Shown here piece by piece: positions 52,111 through 61,884 of a stretch of DNA of 63,076 nt. Source of the stretch: Lingula anatina. Its lineage: Eukaryota > Brachiopoda > Lingulata > Lingulida > Lingulidae. The notes under the pieces are model-generated. The model searched no databases, was not told the origin of the DNA, and saw only the letters and a list, made by a program, of their open reading frames with translations. A program made the translations under genes and the position numbers. Location of the stretch: contig NW_019776028.1 of the NCBI RefSeq assembly GCF_001039355.2, positions 64,001-127,076 of the forward strand, in the 5' to 3' direction. How positions within the stretch are numbered: the first letter of the stretch is position 1; every line of letters begins with the position of its first letter.

Positions 52111-52230
52111 ACTTTCATAAATTATATATTATATTATTAATTATTATTCCACTCAAAACACGTGGCCATCGCAAAATTTGGTTATTACAAACAAAAACAC
52201 CTTATTGACTTTTTTGCCCTTGTCCAGGGA
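51338..52230. other. Spacer after copy 3, with (TA)n
   Basis: Non-coding. A (TA)n tract runs from about 52046 to 52105. The expected exon 4 of copy 3 is absent here. Confidence 0.5.
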
Positions 52231-52408
52231 CGTATTTCTTAAAATAAAGCAAGACATTAAAACTCGCAAGTCACCGTGTTTATCTCTTGTGTAATGCTTT
52301 TAAAGGCGCCAGAAGTCCTAACTAATGTCTGCTTTGACAGTTTGCCAGACGTGGAAAAGAACGTCGATACGGTTGCCGATCAGGTAATTAACGGAGCGTA
52401 CAGATGTC

Positions 52409-52414
52409 TATAAA
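52409..52414 (+). promoter_or_regulatory. TATA box, secreted-family copy 4
   Basis: GTCTATAAATG lies 62 bases before the ATG at 52471. The same word stands before copy 6 (56814-56819) at equal spacing. Confidence 0.65.
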
Positions 52415-52470
52415 TGAAGATTTTGATGCAATGTTGTTGAAGTATCTTATCAAAACTTCACCTTCACGAC

Positions 52471-54121
52471 ATGGACGCTGCTCTAAGGTAAGCTCTGTCA
52501 TAGGGCGAAGAGATATTTTGAAGAAATACGGGTTAAGGAAATAATTCATTGATAAGTTTTGTTGAATTTGGAAAACTTTAATCGTGTTTGGGAAAATGCA
52601 ATATTTTGAGGAGAAAATGGCCAGAACTAAATAAACCAAACTCTAAGCTTCGAATTTCATTTAAAAGCGAAAACGTTTTGGCCATGGTAGGCCTGCAGTT
52701 GGTACTGGTGATACCGACAGTTTACGAAAAGGGTAGGGACGCTCTGAATGTCGATAAGATGTAGGCTACCTGTGGTAGATTATTTTTATTCCCCAAAAGA
52801 TGTTAACCTCCTTAATTTTTTCTTCATATGTGCACATAAACTGTCCAGAACTGTCCGCCATTATGTTGAAACCACTAGAGCCTTCATCTCGCTGTACCAA
52901 TTAGAGCATATCGCTGTCTTTCAAAAGTGTTATCTTGTCCTTCTCTGCAGCACTCGGGTGTGGCTCTTGGTCTGCTTCCTCGGCCTGATAGAACTGGCGA
53001 ACGCTGGGCTATATTACTATTACAAAAGCCGCCATGACACCTGCGCTAGGGAAGCCACGCCCTGCTACGACTATGCCCTGACTTTCGTTATGGACGGAAG
53101 CAGCGATGAATACCTTGGCAACAACCGCAGTGAGATTTTGGCTCATCACCAACTGGCAGGAAGAACTGAAGCAGACGCCATTCAGGAGGGGAAAATGGCG
53201 ACCGCATGGCTAAAGGTAGAATCCATTCATTTTGTCTTCTTTTATTTGTAGACTGGAATCAGAACTTAGTGTTGTCTGACGATTGGGTTGCTTAATAAAG
53301 GTTTAAACCGTCTGCCTTGTTATGATACCTTACTTTTATTTTGCCAAATGGCGACGTGAGTTCTCATGATTGTCGTTCCATACTGATCCTTGTCTGAATA
53401 CATCTTCATGGTTTCCGACCACAAAAAACATCTTTGAAGAGTAAGCAACTTTTTGTCTATAATTGGAGTTTAATGATGATAGCCTGTAGGTAACAGAAAA
53501 CATTTAGAAATGTATGAGGGATGTCAAACGCTAGTAGAAATTTTGAGTGAGCTTCCGTAGTTCAAATATAACCCGAGGATAAAAATTCATCGAGAAAGAA
53601 ATCTGCAAAAACATGGAAGAGCACCACCAAACTTCCTCAATCTTAACACTTACCTACCCCAATCTTTTTTCTGTTCTGAATAAGAACGGAACTCTGTTCA
53701 AAATCAAAATTTGATTAAATTGCTACTGGTTTGTTTAATCTAATTTTTATTATTTGCACATTATCTCACGCCTTATTTCAAATTAACAAATTGCAATATT
53801 ATTAACCTAATCAGGTGTGTTTCAACTTCCGCTGCTTTTCTTTCAGACAAAATACGGTATTGACTTCACTAGTGTAGAGGATGACGCCTACTTAGATGGC
53901 ACCAAGGCAGTTACAAGCGATGACGGCACACTAACCTTCAGAGCCTTCATAGTGGACTCCGCTACCAGGAACCGGTTTGTGTCGGCCAGCAAGGCCCACA
54001 AGGTGGAGTTCTTTAACGCCCCGATTTCTAAAGCAGGTACGGTTATTTCTGTAGCCCGATATTGACCATGTGCATCATATGACATTATTTCTGTGTTGTC
54101 CGTAGACAGCACATAAACTAT

Positions 54122-54162
<41 letters not shown>

Positions 54163-54853
54163 TTTCACTCACAGGTGTAAATTCACAAACGTACACCAGT
54201 TCACATATACATACTTGCAAGCACAATCACAAATGCACTGAGCGCACGCATGCACGCACGCACACACACACGCACGCATATGCATTTACACACAGATACT
54301 TATCATACATAGGCACAGATATTTTCATACCAGATGTTTATCATCACGGATGAGAAGCAGGTAAAATCGAAAACGGCAATGTCCTGTTGTCGCCATAATC
54401 GAGACACTGTAATGTACCTCAGGTCGCAATATATTCATTCTAATAAAAGTGAGTATAAACATATATTTTAATAACGTTAAGTAGATATACATCGATCCTT
54501 CAGGTTGGGTGGTCATGGTGAACGAAGCCATCTCTGCCGGCGGTACATTTAACAGGACGCTGCCTCGGGGTGCCAAGATCTTCTACGGTGACTACGTCAT
54601 CCCCCTTTGTGATCGCAGTGGGGTGAAGAATAAAAACAACTATTATTCATGCCGAAATATCTTCAACCAGAAAACTCTCAAGATCCACTACGAAACTAGC
54701 ACATACTGTTCTAGTGTCGACGGAGTCAGCGTTATTAACTGTGTCGTCAAGGAAACGTCATGGGGGGTCGGCGCAGCACGTGGCGCGTCGTTTGTTGAAG
54801 GCAATAAATACTGTGGTCGCAGCGTGCTCACTTTTCCCGCGTCAAAACCATAG
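52471..54853 (+). CDS. Unrecognised secreted Cys-containing protein, copy 4 (intact, 273 aa)
   Basis: Exons 52471-52487 (17 nt), 52951-53215, 53847-54036 and 54504-54853. Signal peptide MDAALSTRVWLLVCFLGLIE then LANAG. The mature part begins GLYYYYKSRHDTCAREATPC. Exon 3 is TKYGIDFTSVEDDAYLDGTK to FFNAPISKAG. Exon 4 has YGDYVIPLCD, the loop RSGVKNKNNYYS, CRNIFNQKTLKIHYET, two extra Cys (TYC, KYC) and VINCVVKETSWG. It ends FPASKP like copies 2 and 6. AATAAA near 55060 is a likely polyA signal. The extra Cys pair could form a disulfide missing from copies 1 and 2 (inference). Confidence 0.82.
54121..54163. repeat. (ACT)n in intron 3 of copy 4
   Basis: A matching (ACT)n is at 59069-59104 in intron 3 of copy 6, so the tract is older than the duplication. 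Unit number differs between the two. Confidence 0.92.
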
Positions 54854-55335
54854 ATGAGGCTTTTTCATAACTCCTCGCACGTGGTTTTTGACATTTTGAA
54901 ATAGACAGTTATGACAAAAATACTAAAATTGATTCAGACATCCATTGCGTGTTAAGACAAAATCCAAGGATAAGTCTCTGTTAGTTCATTTCTCCATAGC
55001 ATGGGATATATGTCTCTCAAGGCAACTGTCGACTATACAGTGAATTAGCCATGAGACAATATAAATAAAAGACAATTACCTTGAATTCCTGCAAGATGTT
55101 TTTGTATGTCATTTTGTACTGCAGGTGATTGTCCAATTCCGTAGCTATTCCGTAAATATTTGACTAATTTCAATACTGTTTGTGCGCACTTTTATTTTTT
55201 ATATTCTCAAATGAAAATACGTTTGAATGCATACCAATATTTTGAACAATGTGTCATTTAAATGAATATAGCATTGATTAACAACGTATAAGGAAAATAA
55301 TTTGAGCTAAAATTTCAGTTGCCCAGGCAAGAGAG

Positions 55336-55341
55336 TATAAA
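55336..55341 (+). promoter_or_regulatory. TATA box, secreted-family copy 5
   Basis: GAGTATAAATGTACTTTTCA precedes a possible non-coding leader exon whose donor-like AGGAG|GTATGT is near 55391. The matching place before copy 7 (60272-60277) keeps TATA but has ATACGT where the donor would be. Confidence 0.5.
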
Positions 55342-55742
55342 TGTACTTTTCACACATTTTAGTCTAGAACTGTATGTAAACATCCAAGGAGGTATGTGCG
55401 ACATGTTGCAATAAAACAGCCATCAATAAAACTTGTTTTCTTCTCAAAGCTCGTATGATTACCTAGGTGTCTGTCCTTAATGCAAACTTAATAACGATTA
55501 CACGACTACAGTGCTCTGATAAAACGGATGGACGAAGTCGCCAAGGTGCATTAATTGTTGTGTTTGTTCAACTGTTTATGTACCATCAAGATATGTTAGG
55601 GGGTTTTATGTAAGGTTAGTGTCTGCTTTCTCTATCATGTTTGAACGTCTTATCACAATATTAAAGAGTAGTAGAACAGACAAATTTATTTTTGTAAGGT
55701 TGGTGTGTTTTGCATTAATGCATTAATGCAAATTCTCCCTCT

Positions 55743-55782
<40 letters not shown>

Positions 55783-55855
55783 AAGCGACAAAGTACTTTT
55801 TCATACGTTCATATGTCGTAGTGTCAATTTCATAGACACCAGTACATTATTTTAG

Positions 55856-56167
55856 GAGAACCATGATTCTCTCTTTGATTGCGGTGTATGTGGCAGTAAA
55901 GTTGGGCTCAGGCGTGAACAGCTACGGTCTTTACAACCCCGGGGTAAATATGCAGGTCTACAAGTATGGGCCCAGGTATAACCGCCCAGACACGTGTCAA
56001 AAACAAGAGACACCGTGTTACAACTATGTCCTGACATTTATTATGGACGGGTCTGTTAATTTAACAATTATCCGGTGACCCCGCAGCATATGTTGGCTCA
56101 TCACTGATTGGCTGGTCGCTCTTTCACAGACATTGAGGAGGGAAAGAGAGCAGCCGCATGGCTAAAG
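55856..56167 (+). pseudogene. Secreted-family copy 5, divergent and truncated
   Basis: Begins after a TTTAG acceptor with its own ATG at 55863: MILSLIAVYVAVKLGSGVNS, then YNPGVNMQVYKYGPRYNRPD and TCQKQETPCYNYVLTFIMDG, clearly the exon 2 pattern (DTC..TPCYDYALTFIMDG) of the family. The frame shifts after MDGS and meets a stop at TGA 56076-56078. Past the shift the codons LAGRSFTDIEEGKRAAAWLK remain, with another stop (CAC TGA TTG), before a GTAAAA donor. No exons 3 or 4 follow. A 71-residue secreted peptide from the open part is possible but unproven. Confidence 0.72.
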
Positions 56168-56197
56168 GTAAAACTTTCGTCTTCACCACTCACCCTG

Positions 56198-56198
56198 T

Positions 56199-56229
<31 letters not shown>
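56198..56229. repeat. (CT)n after copy 5 exon
   Basis: CT tract starting about 31 bases after the donor of copy 5, with a (GT)n at about 56570-56600 further on. Confidence 0.9.
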
Positions 56230-56230
<1 letters not shown>

Positions 56231-56563
56231 GAAATATTGACAAAATCTTCATTTCGAAGATATATGACCATTTCTGTCCATCACAAATACCGCTGGTAAT
56301 GACACATGCCCTTGGTCTTAACTATTAAAATACTTGATCAGGTAGCAGTGGGAAATTTGGGTAAAACAGATAAAAGAAAGTGGTTCTGAAATAAACATCA
56401 CTTCAGCAAGATTAAACTGCATGATATTATCCTAACCATAGATTCCGTAACTTAAATGCCATTCTGTGAATAATGTATTTATTATACAAATGTCTGTGTC
56501 TAGGAATTTTTATTTTGCTTCGGCGGATTAAAAATCTGCCTGTATTTCAAGTTTGCAGGTAAC

Positions 56564-56605
<42 letters not shown>

Positions 56606-56875
56606 GTTACTTATATATATGTTACGTATTTCTTAAAATAACGAAAGACATTAAAACCCCCAAGTCACCGTGTTTATCTCTTGTGTAATGCTTTGAAAGG
56701 CGCCAGAAGTCCTAACTAACGTCTGCTTTGACAGTTTGCCAGACATGCTGCTAGTGGAAAAGAACGTCGATACGGTTGCGGATCGTGTAATTAACGGTGC
56801 GTATACAAATGTCTATAAATGTCGCTTTTGATGCAATGTTGTTCAAATATCTTATCAACACATCACCATTACAAC

Positions 56876-59067
56876 ATGGACGCTGCTCTAAGGTAAGCTC
56901 TGCTACAAGGTAAGAAGGCATTATAAAGAAAAACGGGTTCAGGGAATAATTCATTAATAAGTTTTGTTTAATTTGGAGAACTGGTAATCGTGTTTGGTAA
57001 AATGCAATATTACGAGGAGAAAATGGCCAAAACTAAAACAAACCAAACTGTAATCTTTAAATTTCATTTAAAAGCGAAAACTTGTTGTAGCCATGATACC
57101 CTGTAGTTGATAATGGTGAACATGATACCGATGGTTTACGACAAGGGATAGGGAACGCTAGGAGAATCACCAAATTGTCACTGTAGTCGATTGTTTTCGA
57201 AAAATATAAACCTTCTTAAGTTTTTCTTTCTATATGCACATAAACTGCAATTGCCGGCGTCCAGTACTGTCCTCCCTCATGTTAATTTAGTATAAGATGT
57301 TTCCACTATATGATGTAATGTGTTACAATGCTTTTTTCTACCATTTATGTTGATTATTCATGGCAATTATGGTGGCCACAACTGTGGTCCACTTGCCGTG
57401 ACACTGGTCATGTAACACTCGTTTTAAATGCCCTTGTCGTTTGTTAATTTTAGCCTTGTATCGTTTTTGTCTATTATATTATTTTATTGTGCTTGTGTTG
57501 TGTTTGTCTTTTATAGTCTTGTATTGTGTCTGTCGCCCCGGTCCAGTTTCATCAACACTTCGGATAAATTGTTATCCTCTGGACTGCAATCCTGCAGCAT
57601 TTTTAACCACTGCAATGCAACATCAGATACAAAAATTAATATCTCGTGTTTAGTAAACATTACTTTACCCACAGGATATTTGCCCAATAGATAACAATTT
57701 TATCTAATGGATAGTGTTATCCAGAGGATAGCGCTATATGTAAAGTTGATGAAACTGGGCTCAGAGGATTTGACGGGAAAATATTTCTTATAGCTCAGCA
57801 TGACAGTTTACGATGTGCGTCGGCCTTTAAATTTAAGCTTTCATCTTACTGTACCAATCAGGGCATATCGCTGTTATTCCAAAGTGTTATCCTGTCCTTC
57901 TTCACAGCACCCGGGTGTGTTTCTTGGTCTCTTTCCTCGGGCTGATTGGACTGGCAAACGCTTGACAATATTACTATTACAAAAGCCGCCATGACAACTG
58001 CGCCAGGAAAGCCACGCCCTGCTACGACTATGCCCTGACTTTCGTTATGGACGGAAGCAGCGTTGAATACCTTGGCAAGAACCGCAGTGAGATTTTGGCT
58101 CATCACCAATTGGCAGGAAGATCTGAGGCGGACGCCATTCAAGAGGGGAAAATGGTGACCGCATGGCTAAAGGTAGAATCCATTCATTTTGTCTTCTTTT
58201 ATTTGAAGACTGGAATCAGAACTTAGTGTTTTGTCTGACGATCGGGCGGCTTAATCAAGGTTCAAACCGTCTGCCTTGTTATGGCACCTTACTATTGTTT
58301 TTCCAAATGGCGACGTGCGTTTTCCTGATTGTCGTTCCAAACTGGTCCTTGTCAGAATACATCTTCATGGTTTCCGACCATGAAAACCATCTTTAAAGGG
58401 CTATAATTCGCATTTAATGATGATAGGTTGTAGGTAACAGCAAACATTTAGAAATTTATGAGGAATGTCAAATGTTAGTAGAAATCTTGAGTGAGCTCCC
58501 GTGGTTCAAAGTTCACCCAAGGATGAGAATTCATCGAGAAAGTAATCTGTAAAATATGGATGTGCAGCACCAAACTTCCTCAATAGAGCGAAATTTGCGT
58601 TAACACTGACCTACCTCAATATTTTTTTCTGTTCTGAAAAATACGGAAGTCTATTGATTTCGTCAAAAAAGGTTAAATTGCTACTGGTTTGTTTAATCAG
58701 TTCTTCCTAGTGTTTGTTTACATAATCTTACGCCTTATTTCAAATTAACAAATTTCAATATTATCTAACCCACTCAGATGTGTTACAACTTCCGCTGCTT
58801 TACATTCAGACAAAATACGGTATTGACTTTACCGGTGTAGAAGATGACGCCTACTTAGATGGCACCAAGGCAGTTACAAGCGATGACGGCACACTAACCT
58901 TCAGAGCATTCATAGTGGACTCTGCTACCAGGAACCGGTTTGTGTCCTCCAGCAAGGGACACAAGGTGGAGTTTTTTAACGCTCCGATTTCTAAAGCAGG
59001 TAAGATTATTTTTTAAATCCTGTTATTGACCATGTGCATCGTATGATGCTACTCTTTGTTGTTTGTA

Positions 59068-59105
<38 letters not shown>

Positions 59106-59815
59106 AACACGCACACGTGTACAATTACACACATATACACCTGTTCACATATGATCGCAAACGCATTCACAAATGCACTAACAAACAGGCAAACCAGCAT
59201 GCAGAAACACTCACACACACAAACACACACACACACGTGTGCGTGTGTGTGTGTGCGTGCAAAACTATTCATACATGATTAACTCGGATGAGAAAATACG
59301 TAAAATGAGAAAAAAGCTTGCCTAAACATCCCCGCGGATATATTCTGTTGTCATGAAATCTACCTCACATCTTGAACTATTCATTTTAATAATCCTTAGT
59401 ATAGATGTATATTTTAATAACGATAAGTGTATATACACCAACCAATTCTTCAGGTTGGATGGTCACGGTGAACGAAGCAATCTCTGCCCGCGTTATCTTT
59501 AACAGGACGCTGCCTCTGGGGGCCATGATATTCAACGGTGATTTCGTCATCCCTCTTTGTGATCGCACGGGGATGAAGAGTAACAGCAGAATGAATAAAA
59601 ACTATTAATCATGCCGAAATATCTTCAACCAGAAAACCCTCAAGATCCACTACGAAAGTAACACATACTGCTCAATTGTTGACGGCGCCAGCGTTATTAA
59701 CTGTGCCGTCAAGGAAACGTCGTGGGGGGTCGGCGCAGTACGGGGCGCGTTGTTTATAGAAGGCAATAAATATTGTGCTCGCAGCGTGCTCACTTTTCCT
59801 GCGTCAAAACCATAG
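56876..59815 (+). pseudogene. Secreted-family copy 6, full structure with two nonsense codons
   Basis: Exons 56876-56892, 57908-58172, 58810-58999 and 59454-59815 keep length, phase and splice sites of copy 4. Signal peptide MDAALSTRVCFLVSFLGLIG then LANA. A TGA (57963-57965) stands at the Gly after the signal peptide, and a TAA (59606-59608) replaces Tyr before SCRNIFNQ. Everything else reads through: TKYGIDFTGVEDDAYLDGTK, FNAPISKAG, NCAVKETSWG. It would otherwise be 277 aa. Both stops are single-base changes, so recent loss, a null allele or base error are all possible. Confidence 0.85.
57541..57765. mobile_element. Fold-back element in intron 1 of copy 6
   Basis: CCAGTTTCATCAAC at the left is matched by GTTGATGAAACTGG at the right, and GGATAA..TTATCCTCTGGA patterns fill the arms. 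Copy 4 lacks it at the matching place, so it arrived after the 4.4-kb duplication. A related partial copy is at about 40571-40655. Confidence 0.7.
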
Positions 59816-60755
59816 ATGAGGTGTTTTCATAACTCCTCTCACTAGTACAGAGTTATGACTAAAATACTTTTAAAATTAACTCTGACATTCATTGCATATG
59901 AAGACAAAATCCAATAACGTGAGTTCGTGTCTCCAGAGCGTGGGCTATATCTCTCTCAAGGCAACTGTCGACTATACAGTAATTTGGCGATGAGAAAAAA
60001 ATAAAAGTTAATTAACTTGAATTCCTGCAATCTATTTTTTGTAAGTTATTATGTGCTTCAAGAGACTGACCAATTTCGTAGATCAATTTATGAGTATATT
60101 TCAATACTCTTTGTGTGCAGTTTTATTTCTCCGATATTCTCAAATGTTAAATACTTTTGTGTGCATACCAATCTTTTGAACAATGTACCATTTAAATCAA
60201 TCAATAGCATTGATTTACAACGTATAAGGAAAATAATTCGAGCAAAAATTTCGGTTGCCCAGGCAAAAGAGTATAAATGTACTTTTCACACATTATAATC
60301 TGGAACTGTATTTAAACATCCAATGAGATACGTGCGACATGTTGCAATAAAACAGCCATCAATAAAACTTGGTTTCCTCTCCAAGCCCATTTATTACCTA
60401 GGTGTCTGTCCTTAATACAAACTTAATAACGATTACACGACTACATTGCTCTGATAAAACATATGGACAAGTCGCCAAGGTGCGTTAATTGTTGTTTGTT
60501 ATGGGGTTTTATGTAAGGTTAGTGGCTGCTTTCTTTATCATGTTTGAACGTCTTTTCACAATATTTGAGAGTAGTAGAATAGACTAATTTATTTTTGTAA
60601 GGTTGGTGTGTTTTGTATTAAAGTAGATATGTTCTCTCCCTCTCTCTTCCCTTCTCTTCTCTCTCTTTCTCTCTCTCAAATAAGTGATACAGCACTTTTT
60701 CCATACGTTCATACGTCATTGTGTCAGTTTCATATACACCAATACGTTATTTCAG

Positions 60756-60935
60756 GAGAACAGTGATTCTCTCTTTGGTTGCGGTGTACGTGGCGGTAAC
60801 GTATGGTCCAGGTGTGAACAGCAACAGTTTTACAACCCCGGGGTAAATATGCAGTTCTACAAGTATGGGCCCTGGTATAACCGTCCAGACACGTGTCAGA
60901 AACAAGAGACGCCGTGCTTACAACTATGTCCATTT
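60756..60935 (+). pseudogene. Secreted-family copy 7, remnant of copy 5 type
   Basis: Aligns to copy 5 exon 2 (PGVNMQFYKYGPWYNRPDTC, QKQETPC) but the ATG is changed to GTG, an early frameshift breaks the signal peptide, and an added base in the PCYNY codons shifts it again. Similarity ends near 60930. The leader donor site is lost as well. Confidence 0.75.
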
Positions 60936-61400
60936 TTTACTGCATGGCATGCTGTACGTTGCACTATCGCTTCTTAGCTCTAAAGATAAATTGAACATCT
61001 ACTCTCCCACTTCTGCTTCCTGCAATGTTGTGTACAAGGAGGTATTGAAGATGTAAATTTCAGCTCCTTTTATTTATTTAAATTTTCACATATTTTTATA
61101 TTGTAAAAACCAATGCATTTTTCTACAATATATGAATTTTTTCCCTTCGAACCCGTGTGTTATACCAATCTATGTTTCGAACACTACACGAGCCCTACAC
61201 GTCCTTTGGATGGTTACTTTTCTAGCATTAAAAGATTTTATTTCGTAGATTCCTCAAAACTGTGTACTTCTGCATGGTTTAATAATGTTTGGAGCGACTC
61301 CATAGTCGACATGAAAATGGTAAAGACTATTTGAAACAAAATTGTTCTGCTCCCGACCGCTTTTGTTTTAGCTGAATCTCACTGCTTAGTAAAATAATAA

Positions 61401-61431
<31 letters not shown>

Positions 61432-61884
61432 AAAGACAATTAGCATAATCAAAGCTCATTGGATTTTATTTTTAAAACGTCAAATGGAATTAAAGAGTAG
61501 CACCATATGCCATATCCAACATATGCCTGTAAAATTATTCACATGGAAATAAAAAAAGAAAATAACGTCAACTAGTTTCATTTAGAGACAAAAAAGAAGT
61601 CAACAGTTACATGTAACAATAAGAATCCATAAAATATAAAAGTAACTGTGAATAAAAAATTATATTTTGTTCTGCAAAGAATGGAAGTGCTTAAAGTGAT
61701 CAAATTGATTGTCTCCTAGGTCTTAACTCATATGTCTATCTAATTGTTACATAATTTCATTATGTATAATAAAACAGCATAGTGCTGGATGGTTCTATAA
61801 GGTACTTCTCAGTGTGGTCATAATATTTACCGCACTAAATATTAATCACAATTCAAACAGCATCACAGTGTAAAATCGTGTAAG
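60936..61884. other. Spacer between the array and the TRIM-like locus
   Basis: AT-rich, with a (TAA)n-like tract at about 61395-61433. No gene recognised. The part near 61860-61884 would be the 3' flank of the minus-strand frame. Confidence 0.45.

Larger units (their letters stand above)
52231..60930 (+). repeat. Tandem duplication of a two-gene unit, about 4.4 kb
   Basis: Sequence from CGTATTTCTTAAAATAA at 52231 recurs at 56625 with strong similarity through promoters, exons, introns, the (ACT)n in intron 3, the spacer and the second, shorter gene. Homology stops near 56030 and 60930, inside the CYNYV codons of copies 5 and 7. Unit 1 holds copies 4 and 5; unit 2 holds copies 6 and 7. Unit 2 has about 550 extra bases in intron 1 of copy 6. 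Confidence 0.88.

Noticed and set aside
59006-59282. Overlapping open frames of Thr, Ser, Leu or His/Thr runs
   Set aside because: They are the (ACT)n and (CA)n microsatellites read in different frames, not genes.
61113-61334. 73-codon open frame after copy 7
   Set aside because: No similarity to the secreted family, no signal peptide and no splice context.
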